Assembly (NCBI GenBank): GCA_002387845.1
Contig: DGLB01000028.1
Span: forward strand, 27,516 to 64,232
Reading direction: 5' to 3'
From: Stenotrophomonas maltophilia
GTDB taxonomy: Bacteria; Pseudomonadota; Gammaproteobacteria; Xanthomonadales; Xanthomonadaceae
DNA length: 36,717 nucleotides
Shown one piece after another: positions 31,007 through 36,717 of the stretch (its first letter is position 1; each line of letters starts with the position of its first letter). The translations under genes and the position numbers were made by a program. The notes under the pieces were generated by a model that saw only the letters and a list, made by a program, of their open reading frames with translations, ran no database searches and had not been told where the DNA came from.

Positions 31007-31024
31007 GTGATGCGGCGGCATCAC
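31007..31024 (-). other. Intercistronic hairpin between genes B and C
   Basis: A perfect 7-bp stem GTGATGC/GCATCAC with loop GGCG (plus strand), 6 bases after the gene B stop and 30 bases before the gene C start. It lacks a T-tract, so it is more likely a processing or stability element that sets the ratio of the flanking products than a terminator. Confidence 0.45.
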
Positions 31025-31029
31025 CCGCG

Positions 31030-32130
31030 TCAGCGGACGGCCTTGACGTTCAATTCGTTGATCATCTGCTGCGCGCCCTTTTCCGAGGCGATCTGCAGCG
31101 CATTGGTGCGGGCCACGCTTTCGTCCGGGCCGGTGCCGGAGAACTGCACCGGACCCACCGAGGAGACGGTGCGCGGGAAACGGCCGCTCACGTCCAGCAC
31201 CTTGCCGGTGACGGTGACGAACACGCGCACGTTGCCGCTGACCGGGTCGCGGTCACGCATGCCGACGTCGAGGGTGCCCACGGCCAGGTACGGAATGTTG
31301 GCGGCCTTGATGCCGTTGGCGGTGTCACGCAGGGTGGCCGCCGACAGGTCATTACCGGTGCTGAAGTCCTTGCGGATGCGCTCGATGCTGAGCAGGCCGC
31401 GGCTTTCGCCTTCCACGTATTCGGCTTCCACCACTTCATAGCCGGCGGCGCTGAACGCACCGGTCATGGCGGTGTTGATTTCGTTGGCGTTGGACACCTT
31501 CCAGGTGATGTTGTCGCTGCGGCGGGTGGTGCTGCCGCCCGAGGTCACCGACGCCGAGGCGTTCTGGTTGATGCTGCCGCTGGTGCTGACCGAATTGCCA
31601 CGGAAGCTGTCGCCTTCGCGGGTCTTCTCGTCATAGCTGACGCTGGCGTCGACGCGGCGGTATTCCTTGTCCTGGAACGACTGCGCGGTGTCCTGCGCGC
31701 GGGCCATGAACAGGAAGGTCAGCAGCGAGCGTTCGTTGCTGCGGGCACCGGCGGTGGCCGAACCGGCATCCAGCTTGGTCTGCAGCAGGGTGGTGTTGAT
31801 CTCGGCACGCACGGTGACGGTGTAGGTCTTGGCCTTCTTGTCTTCGGTGTCCGACAGCGGCACGGCGCTCAGCACGTAACGGTCGACATCGCCGATGAAC
31901 TCGTCGCGACGGGCTTCGAACAGGCGCAGCTTGGCGGCACCGGATTCGGCGATGTAGGCCTCCAGTGCGTTGACCTTGGCCTTGTTCAGGGCCTGGGCGC
32001 GGGTGTCGGCACTCAGGCGCAGGCCATAGCTGGCCGAACCGGTACCACGGGAACTGGCGGTCTGCGCCGCGACAGGCGCGGCGACCATCAGTGCGATGAG
32101 AATCAGCAGTACGGCACGAATCAACGGCAT
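31030..32130 (-). CDS. Exported protein with FlgT-like N-terminal pattern (gene B)
   Basis: A 366-residue protein with a signal peptide (MPLIRAVLLILIALMVAAPV, cleavage near VAAQ). The mature N-terminus (SASYGLRLSADTRAQALNKA, KVNALEAYIAESGAAKLRLF, then DRYVLSAVPLSD and TYTVTVRAEIN) follows the alanine-rich helix plus strand pattern also seen in gene D. A Ser/Gly/Asn-rich loop (about 188-215, GNSVSTSGSINQNASASVTS) follows, then an alpha/beta domain with NEINTAMTGAFSAAGYEVVE, IKAANIPYLAVGTLDVGMRD and VFVTVTGKVLDVSG, ending DESVARTNALQIASEKGAQQ. This layout resembles a shortened gene D and TolB-N/CsgG-like folds. It overlaps the end of gene A by 10 bases, indicating coupling. Confidence 0.85.
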   Translation of the reverse strand: MPLIRAVLLILIALMVAAPVAAQTASSRGTGSASYGLRLSADTRAQALNKAKVNALEAYIAESGAAKLRLFEARRDEFIGDVDRYVLSAVPLSDTEDKKAKTYTVTVRAEINTTLLQTKLDAGSATAGARSNERSLLTFLFMARAQDTAQSFQDKEYRRVDASVSYDEKTREGDSFRGNSVSTSGSINQNASASVTSGGSTTRRSDNITWKVSNANEINTAMTGAFSAAGYEVVEAEYVEGESRGLLSIERIRKDFSTGNDLSAATLRDTANGIKAANIPYLAVGTLDVGMRDRDPVSGNVRVFVTVTGKVLDVSGRFPRTVSSVGPVQFSGTGPDESVARTNALQIASEKGAQQMINELNVKAVR

Positions 32131-33317
32131 GACTTGATCAACTCCTGGAGGGCTTGGGTCTGTTGCTGCAGCGGCTTGCCGCCGGGCTTCTGTTCGTCCA
32201 GCCAGGCGCGCGAATCGGCGCGCTTGGCGGCGGCACCGGCGAAGGCATCCAGCCCGGCCAGCACGGTTTCATAGCTGGCCGACCACTGGTCCACCTGCCA
32301 CTGGGTCACCGGCACCACCTTGGTCGCGCCCTTGCGCAGTGGCTGGTCGAAGAACACCTTGCCGGAGAACGGCTCCACCACCGACACGTTGAAGAACGCG
32401 CCGAACAGCATCGTCTTCACCGCCGGGGTTTCGTTGATCACGCCGTGCTTCAGGGCATCGAGCTTGAGCTTGATGACGTAGTCGGCTTCGGGAATTTTCA
32501 GCTGGTAGACCTTGCCGTCGGCAAAGCGCGCGGCCATCGCGCCACCGATCGCCTGGCCGGTGGCCGGCGGCAGCAGGCCGATGCCGGTGTTGGACGACAC
32601 CGCCTTGGACAGCTCATGCGCCAGGGTGGCGCGCAGCACCGGTTCCAGCGCCGGGTCCGGCAGCCTGGCGCGGGCGGCGTCGCTCAGCGTCACCTCGCCC
32701 ACCTGCAGGCGGCGCACCGAGGCGTCGGGCAGCTTGGCCGGGTTCAAGGTGGTGGCGAGCACCTGCGGCAGGCTGGTGGCGGCAGTGCCGTACAGCAGGT
32801 CGGCGATGATCGCATCCACTTCGCTGGCGTCCGGACGGTAGTCCTGCACGTCGATGCGCTGCAGGGTGATCGGGTAGGACGCCACCACCTGGCGTTCGCG
32901 GAAGTCGAAGAACAGCGCCTGCAGCGCCACTTCCACCAGCACCTTGTACTGGTTGCCGATCGGTTCGACCGAGACCAGTTCGCGGTCCAGCGCGGCCGCC
33001 AGCACGGTCGCGCTGGTGGTGCCGTCCAGCATGGCCAGCGGCTGGTCGATCAGCTCCAGCTGGGTGGGTTTCTGCGCGCTCAGGCGCGCCCACAGCGCCT
33101 TGTTGAGCGTGGGCAGGCCACGTGCTTCAAGCACGGCGGCGGTGCGCGGGGTGCTGGCCTTCACCGCGCTCTGGTCGGCGGTATAGGCAAAACCGGCCCA
33201 GTAGGCCTGTTGTGATTTGTCGGCAGCCTGGGCGGCCCCGCTGGCGAACACCACCACCAGCCCGCACACCCACAGCCACGCGCTGCGCGCGCGCGTACGC
33301 TTCATCCCTGAACCCAT
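32121..33317 (-). CDS. Exported protein, first gene of the operon (gene A)
   Basis: A protein of about 398 residues with signal peptide (ARSAWLWVCGLVVVFASGAA, cleavage near AQA-ADK), so periplasmic. Two parts can be seen: about 40-215 (TPRTAAVLEARGLPTLNKAL; DGTTSATVLAAALDRELVSV; VLVEVALQALFFDFRERQVV) and about 255-345 (LRATLAHELSKAVSSNTGIG; PEADYVIKLKLDALKHGVIN; GAFFNVSVVEPFSGKVFFDQ). The strand-turn-strand with a Gly/Lys turn after NVSVVEP is reminiscent of the CsgG-like strand pair LRLVNATTGEVV in gene D. AAGGA lies 10 bases before ATG 33317; ATG 33305 is the alternative and GGG directly abuts it. The function is unknown. A TTGCCC-N17-TATCGT promoter lies upstream. Confidence 0.85.
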   Translation of the reverse strand: MGSGMKRTRARSAWLWVCGLVVVFASGAAQAADKSQQAYWAGFAYTADQSAVKASTPRTAAVLEARGLPTLNKALWARLSAQKPTQLELIDQPLAMLDGTTSATVLAAALDRELVSVEPIGNQYKVLVEVALQALFFDFRERQVVASYPITLQRIDVQDYRPDASEVDAIIADLLYGTAATSLPQVLATTLNPAKLPDASVRRLQVGEVTLSDAARARLPDPALEPVLRATLAHELSKAVSSNTGIGLLPPATGQAIGGAMAARFADGKVYQLKIPEADYVIKLKLDALKHGVINETPAVKTMLFGAFFNVSVVEPFSGKVFFDQPLRKGATKVVPVTQWQVDQWSASYETVLAGLDAFAGAAAKRADSRAWLDEQKPGGKPLQQQTQALQELIKSCR

Positions 33318-33381
33318 TGTCCCGCTGTCCTTATCGGTTGGACCCTGGCGTCGGCCGGGTCCGATTTGTGAATGGGCGACA

Positions 33382-33410
33382 CGATACCCGCCCCGGGTGA
33401 CAGGGGCAAG
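33382..33410 (-). promoter_or_regulatory. Candidate promoter of the exported operon
   Basis: On the minus strand, TTGCCC (33405-33410) and TATCGT (33382-33387) are 17 bases apart, a fair sigma-70-type match. Transcription would start about 60 bases before gene A. A GGACCC/GGGTCC hairpin (33340-33362) falls in the leader. Confidence 0.5.
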
Positions 33411-33425
33411 ACGGAGGAGGTGTCG

Positions 33426-33444
33426 CGCCACGCCATGCGTGGCG
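33426..33444 (-). repeat. ATG-loop palindrome, copy 4
   Basis: An 8-bp stem CGCCACGC/GCGTGGCG with an ATG loop in the gene direction, 6 bases after the sigma factor stop and upstream of the promoter for the exported operon. The stem bases differ from copies 1-3 but pair perfectly. Confidence 0.8.
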
Positions 33445-33450
33445 GTACGG

Positions 33451-34707
33451 TCACCCCGGGCGCTCGGCCTTCGCCTGCAACAACGCCTTCTCGCGGGCGT
33501 TGGTGGTCAACCCGGCCGCCCGTGCGAACGCTTCGGCGGCCTCCTGCAACCGCCCCAGCTGCGACAACAGGTCGCCCTGCACTGCCGCCAGCGGCGCGTA
33601 ATCGCGCAAGCGGCCATCCGCGGCCAATGCTTCCACCAGCGGCCACGCCGCCGCCGCACCCGCCGCCCGCGACACCGCCACCGCACGGTTGAGCTCCACC
33701 ACCGGTGAAGGATTCACCTGCGCCAGCCGCGCATACAACGCGGCCATCTGCGCCCAATCGGTGTCTTCCACGCGCCGGGCGCGGGCATGGCAATCGGCAA
33801 TCGCCGCCTGCAGCACATACGGATCGTCTGCACCGCCCAGTTCCAGCGCGCGGCGCAGCGCCGCCTGTCCGCGCGCCACCTGCAGGTGGTCCCAGCGGCT
33901 GCGGTCCTGGTCGGGCAGCAGGATCGGATTGCCCTCGGCGTCCACCCGCGCCCGCGCCCGCGAGGCCTGCAGTTCCATCAACGCCAGCAGGCCGTGTACC
34001 TGCGGCCACACCGGCAGGCGCTGCTGCAGAATGCGCCCCAGCCGCAACGCTTCCTCGCACAGTGCCGGGCGCATCCAGTCATCGCCGCTGCTGGCCGCGT
34101 AGCCCTCGTTGAACACCAGGTAGATCACCTCCAGCACCGAGGCCAGCCGCTCCGGAAGCGCCGCCTGGCGCGGCACCTCGAAGGGTACCTGGCGGCTGGC
34201 CAGGGTGCGCTTGGCCCGCACGATGCGCTGGGCGATGGTCGGCTCCGGCTGCAGGAACGCGCGCGCGATCTCGTCGGTGGTCAGCCCACCGAGCAGGCGC
34301 AGGGTCAGGGCGACGCGTGCATCCGCACCCAGCACCGGGTGGCAGGCCACGAAGATCAGCCGCAGCAGGTCGTCGCCGATGTCGTCGGCCAGCGCCTCGC
34401 TGTCATCGGGCAGCGGCAACGGCTGCGGTTCCAGTTCGCTGCCCCACTGCGCATGCTGGCCCGCCACCCGCTGGTGCTGGCGCAGCACATCAATGGCGCG
34501 GTTGCGCGCGGTGGTCATCAGCCACGCTCCGGGATTGTCCGGAACGCCCTGCGCCGGCCAACGCTCCAGCGCGGCCAGCCAGGTGTCCTGGACCAGTTCT
34601 TCGGCCCGCCCCACGTCGCCGCCCAGCATGCGTGCCAGGCGCGCGATCAGAGCCGGCGCTTCCATGCGCCAGAGGGTATCCAGTCGTTGCGTCAGCGCGG
34701 CATCCAT
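33451..34707 (-). CDS. ECF42-type RNA polymerase sigma factor with C-terminal TPR-like domain
   Basis: A 418-residue sigma factor of the large ECF type. Region 2 (about 10-80) has ARMLGGDVGRAEELVQDTWL, AALERWPAQGVPDNPGAWLM and TTARNRAIDVLRQHQR; region 4 (about 125-180) has LRLLGGLTTDEIARAFLQPE and PTIAQRIVRAKRTL. The remaining 230 residues (YLVFNEGYAASSGDDWMRPA, then LCEEALRLGRILQQRL, and AALYARLAQVNPSPVVELNR, AVAVSRAAGAAAAWPLVEAL) form the helical SnoaL-free, TPR-like tail typical of group ECF42. These sigmas have no anti-sigma factor; the tail is thought to be needed for activity. The long frame to 35166 overlaps the VOC genes in another frame and is rejected. The sigma gene lies 17 bases after a VOC gene in an operon with DGPF/YciI genes, the normal ECF42 partners. 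Confidence 0.95.
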   Translation of the reverse strand: MDAALTQRLDTLWRMEAPALIARLARMLGGDVGRAEELVQDTWLAALERWPAQGVPDNPGAWLMTTARNRAIDVLRQHQRVAGQHAQWGSELEPQPLPLPDDSEALADDIGDDLLRLIFVACHPVLGADARVALTLRLLGGLTTDEIARAFLQPEPTIAQRIVRAKRTLASRQVPFEVPRQAALPERLASVLEVIYLVFNEGYAASSGDDWMRPALCEEALRLGRILQQRLPVWPQVHGLLALMELQASRARARVDAEGNPILLPDQDRSRWDHLQVARGQAALRRALELGGADDPYVLQAAIADCHARARRVEDTDWAQMAALYARLAQVNPSPVVELNRAVAVSRAAGAAAAWPLVEALAADGRLRDYAPLAAVQGDLLSQLGRLQEAAEAFARAAGLTTNAREKALLQAKAERPG

Positions 34708-34724
34708 GCCGGGGATGAAACCAC

Positions 34725-35135
34725 TCAGCCGGGTGTGCCGTCCATATGCGCCACTTCCCACAGGTGGCCGTCCGGGTCCTGGAAACTGCGCTGGTACATG
34801 AAACCGTAGTCGCGTGGCGGCTGCGGCTCGCTGCCACCGGCCTTCAGTGCCTTTTCCAGTTGTTCGTCCACCGCTTCGCGGCTGGTCGCCGACAGCGCGT
34901 TGATCACCGCCGCGCTGGCCTGGGTGTCGGCGATCGGCTTGCTGATGAAGGTCTCGAAGAACGGCTTGCGCAGCACCATGACGAAGATGTGCTCGCTGAT
35001 GACGATGCACGCGCCGTCGTCGTTGGAGAAGGTGGGGTTCAGGGTGTAGCCGAGCGCGGTGTAGAAGGACTTGCTGCGCTCCAGGTCCTGCACCGGCAGG
35101 TTGACGAAGATCATCTGTTCGTTGGTCAGTTTCAT
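34725..35135 (-). CDS. VOC-fold (glyoxalase/bleomycin-resistance-like) protein
   Basis: A 136-residue protein with the two beta-alpha-beta-beta-beta repeats of the VOC superfamily: QMIFVNLPVQDLERSKSFYT at the start and DYGFMYQRSFQDPDGHLWEV near the end (metal-type EVAH position). SNDDGACIVISEHIFVMVL is the middle strand pair. Such proteins bind metals or small molecules, often in detoxification or antibiotic resistance; the substrate is unknown. It is the third gene of the ECF42 operon, 17 bases before the sigma gene and 75 bases after the PhnB-like gene, with a SMAG half between. Confidence 0.92.
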   Translation of the reverse strand: MKLTNEQMIFVNLPVQDLERSKSFYTALGYTLNPTFSNDDGACIVISEHIFVMVLRKPFFETFISKPIADTQASAAVINALSATSREAVDEQLEKALKAGGSEPQPPRDYGFMYQRSFQDPDGHLWEVAHMDGTPG

Positions 35136-35157
35136 CGAGCGTTCCAGGTGTGCGGGG

Positions 35158-35179
35158 GCCGGCCAAACGCCGGCGCTAC
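35158..35179 (-). repeat. SMAG half inside the ECF42 operon
   Basis: A single unit of the form GCCGGCCAAACGCCGGCGCT ending AC; on the minus strand it begins GTAGCGCCGGCG. It lies between the PhnB-like and VOC genes of one operon, unlike the other SMAG units here, which are at gene ends. Confidence 0.8.
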
Positions 35180-35210
35180 CCGTGGGTTTACCTTGCGGAT
35201 TGGATTGCGG

Positions 35211-35639
35211 TTACGGGAACGGCTTCATGCAGTTGACCATCCACGGCTTGCCGTACTTGTCTTCCAGCATGCCCCAGCGGTGCGCCCAGAAGGTTTCGCC
35301 GATCGGCATGGTGACCTTGCCGCCTTCGGACAGTTCCTTGAACACGCGTTCGGCCTCTTCGATGCTGTCCACGTCGATGTTGATGGTGGTGGTACCGGCA
35401 CCGTCGGACGGCGGGCCATCGGCCGCCATCAGCACGGCATCGCCCACTTCCAGCTGGCTGTGTGCCACCAGGTTCGGGTCGAGCGGACCCGGCGCATCGC
35501 CGCAACCATCCATGTCGTTGCCCGGCGGCATGTCGCCATACTTCATTTCCGAAGTGACGGTGCCGCGCAGCACCTTGGCATAGAACGCCATCGCGTCATG
35601 GGTCTGGCCATTGAAGCCCAGGAAGGGAATCAGTTTCAT
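35211..35639 (-). CDS. PhnB-like VOC protein
   Basis: A 142-residue VOC protein of the PhnB/3-demethylubiquinone-like type: MKLIPFLGFNGQTHDAMAFY, AKVLRGTVTSEMKYGDMPPG, VAHSQLEVGDAVLMAADGPP, then VFKELSEGGKVTMPIGETFW and GMLEDKYGKPWMVNCMKP. The family name PhnB is positional and not an assignment to phosphonate metabolism. Its start codon overlaps the stop of the YciI-type gene (ATGA at 35636-35639), so the two are coupled. Second gene of the ECF42 operon. Confidence 0.93.
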   Translation of the reverse strand: MKLIPFLGFNGQTHDAMAFYAKVLRGTVTSEMKYGDMPPGNDMDGCGDAPGPLDPNLVAHSQLEVGDAVLMAADGPPSDGAGTTTINIDVDSIEEAERVFKELSEGGKVTMPIGETFWAHRWGMLEDKYGKPWMVNCMKPFP

Positions 35640-36067
35640 CGGGTTTCTCCGTCGTGTTGTTCAATCTGGTCGCGCAGACGCTGTTCCTGCGCGCGTAATT
35701 CCGGGGTGAAGGCTTCACCGAAGTCATCCATGTCAAACAGCGGGCGCAGCTCGACCACGTCGTTGGGCGCGAACGGAGCCCGCTTGGCCCACTCCAGCGC
35801 CTCGTCCATCGACCGCACCTGCCACAGCCAGAAGCCGGCAATCAGCTCACGGGTTTCGGCGAACGGGCCGTCGATGACCCGGGGCGAGGCCCCGCCGTAC
35901 ACCACCCGGTGCCCCCGGTGGCTCGGCTGCAGGCCTTCGCCTGCCAGCATGATCCCGGCGTTTACCAGCTGTTCGTTGAAGTTGCCCATGGCGGCCAGCT
36001 CGGCCTCGGTGGGCATCACCCCGGCTTCGGTTTCCGGGCTGGCTTTGACGATCACCATCACTTTCAT
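35636..36067 (-). CDS. YciI-like DGPF-domain protein, first gene of the ECF42 operon
   Basis: A 143-residue protein beginning MKVMVIVKASPETEAGVMPT with AAMGNFNEQLVNAGIMLAGE, the DGPF motif in RVIDGPFAETRELIAGFWLW and SMDEALEWAKRAPFAPNDVV; a helical tail with QEQRLRDQIEQHDG follows. The family (YCII-related, dimeric alpha/beta-barrel-like fold) is the usual partner of ECF42 and its reaction is unknown. ATG 36067 has AGGA 7 bases upstream. A TGTCGA-N17-CGTC promoter lies 49 bases upstream of the start. Confidence 0.93.
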   Translation of the reverse strand: MKVMVIVKASPETEAGVMPTEAELAAMGNFNEQLVNAGIMLAGEGLQPSHRGHRVVYGGASPRVIDGPFAETRELIAGFWLWQVRSMDEALEWAKRAPFAPNDVVELRPLFDMDDFGEAFTPELRAQEQRLRDQIEQHDGETR

Positions 36068-36115
36068 TGCCGTGTCCTGTTCACGGGCCCGGTCAGGGGG
36101 CCCTTCATGACATAC

Positions 36116-36142
36116 GACGCACCAGTGGAGCGCAGATCGACA
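36116..36142 (-). promoter_or_regulatory. Candidate ECF42-dependent promoter
   Basis: On the minus strand, TGTCGA (36137-36142) and CGTC (36116-36119) are 17 bases apart. TGTCGA with a CGTC/CGAC -10 is the type reported for ECF42 sigma factors, and the spacing is right for an ECF promoter. It would drive the operon whose last gene is the sigma factor itself. Confidence 0.65.
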
Positions 36143-36277
36143 TCGCTGCCAAAAAATATTTCGATCCCGCCACGGTTTGACGGTTACAGCCTGAACCGGC
36201 GGCCATTTCCGCACTGCAACATCTGTGTAGCGCCGACTGCGGCATCATGGGCCTCCCCCGCTGCCGGTGGCCTGGCC

Positions 36278-36658
36278 ATGCAATTCCTGCTGTTGATCAA
36301 CATCGACCCGGAACTGATCCAGGCGCTGCCGGCGCAGGAGTACGACGCCGAGATGCGCGGGTGTCTGGCCCATGCCGACGAACTGCAGGCCAAAGGCATC
36401 CTGGTGATGTCGCAGCAGCTGCAGCCGGTGGAGCAGGCGCGCACCCTGCGCGTGCGCCAGGCGCAGGCGCGGATCACCGATGGTCCGTTTGCGGAGACGC
36501 GGGAATTCCTGGCCGGGTTCAACCTGATCAATGCGCGCGATGCGGATGAGGCCATGCGCATCGCACGGGAGTTTCCGTGGTCGCGTTACGGCAGCATTGA
36601 AGTACGGCCGGTGGCGGATATGAATGCCGAACGCGTGCGGGTGGGCGCAGCCGCGTGA
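36278..36658 (+). CDS. YciI-like DGPF-domain protein, divergent
   Basis: A 126-residue DGPF-domain protein: MQFLLLINIDPELIQALPAQ, EYDAEMRGCLAHADELQAKG, ILVMSQQLQPVEQARTLRVR, ITDGPFAETREFLAGFNLIN and DEAMRIAREFPWSRYGSIEV. It is a distinct paralogue of the first gene of the ECF42 operon and faces away from it across a 210-base gap. No TGTCGA-type promoter is visible in its direction, so its control is unclear. Start ATG 36278 is where the family N-terminus begins; longer frames add atypical sequence. Confidence 0.92.
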   Translation: MQFLLLINIDPELIQALPAQEYDAEMRGCLAHADELQAKGILVMSQQLQPVEQARTLRVRQAQARITDGPFAETREFLAGFNLINARDADEAMRIAREFPWSRYGSIEVRPVADMNAERVRVGAAA

Positions 36659-36717
36659 TCGCGCTTGGGATGATGGCGCACTACGGCCTGACTGCTCGCG
36701 TGGGATGTGGGGCTCTA
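36659..36717. other. Right-end intergenic sequence
   Basis: No gene is seen in the last 59 bases. The final bases GGGGCTCTA may be the start of a further SMAG unit (ending CTAC) cut by the window edge. Confidence 0.3.

Noticed and set aside
28557..31010. An 817-residue open frame on the plus strand across genes C and D
   Set aside because: It overlaps two genes with signal peptides and domain-like features, and its own sequence is Arg/His/Leu-rich without motifs.
33280..33300. A run of alternating CG that might form Z-DNA
   Set aside because: It is short and explained by Arg/Ala codons of the gene A signal peptide.
33451..35166. A 571-residue version of the sigma factor
   Set aside because: The first 152 residues overlap the VOC gene in another frame and are low-complexity; the real start is ATG 34707.

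Overview
The window is GC-rich chromosomal DNA that looks like Stenotrophomonas or a very close relative in the Lysobacteraceae (Xanthomonadaceae). Three things point there: many short GTAG/CTAC-ended palindromes of the SMAG (REP) type in intergenic gaps; small families largely confined to this group (DUF3247, DUF3297, DUF3016-type and DUF6630-type proteins); and the overall gene complement. I see no tRNA, rRNA, CRISPR array, insertion sequence, prophage or attachment site. It reads as ordinary chromosome with several little-described modules.

Layout. 0.2-2.7 kb: three translationally coupled minus-strand genes (an rsmC-like rRNA methyltransferase, an rsuA-family pseudouridine synthase, a HAD phosphatase). 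2.8-6.2 kb: small conserved proteins, a PAS-PAS hybrid histidine kinase and a DUF3016 exported protein behind a perfect CRP/Clp-type site. 6.3-9.3 kb: D-alanine catabolism (alanine racemase, D-amino acid dehydrogenase) with a divergent Lrp-type regulator. 9.4-14.4 kb: a glutamine-rich 50-residue protein, an exported Pro-rich protein, msrB, the motA-motB stator pair and four small conserved proteins. 14.5-17.1 kb: a Na+/H+ antiporter and a YgiD-type dioxygenase. 17.3-22.7 kb: a membrane GGDEF(degenerate)-EAL protein divergent from an M13 lipoprotein peptidase, with a perfect CRP/Clp-type site between them. 22.7-24.6 kb: an MpaB/DUF2236 oxygenase and a two-helix membrane protein, divergent around a gap rich in TGTCGCA heptamers. 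24.7-26.8 kb: a LytS/LytT-type two-component pair. 26.9-33.4 kb: a secreted M28 peptidase preceded by a four-gene operon of exported proteins, at least one of which has a CsgG/FlgT-like layout. 33.4-36.7 kb: an ECF42-type sigma factor with two VOC-fold proteins and two DGPF/YciI-type proteins.

How the parts may work together. The best candidate for an undescribed system is the exported operon at 28.6-33.3 kb. It encodes four secreted products: a FlgT/CsgG-like lipoprotein, a second protein with a similar N-terminal pattern, a helical protein and a further periplasmic protein. No gene for flagellar structure or curli lies beside it. The ECF42 module is a known type of association, but the sequence adds a concrete promoter (TGTCGA-N17-CGTC) in front of its first gene, which suggests autoregulation. 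The two Clp-type sites suggest that a c-di-GMP-responsive regulator touches the EAL/M13 pair and the DUF3016 gene. A set of four palindromes with an ATG loop, each at the end of a minus-strand gene and in the same orientation, forms a repeat family with compensated stems that differs from the GTAG repeats.
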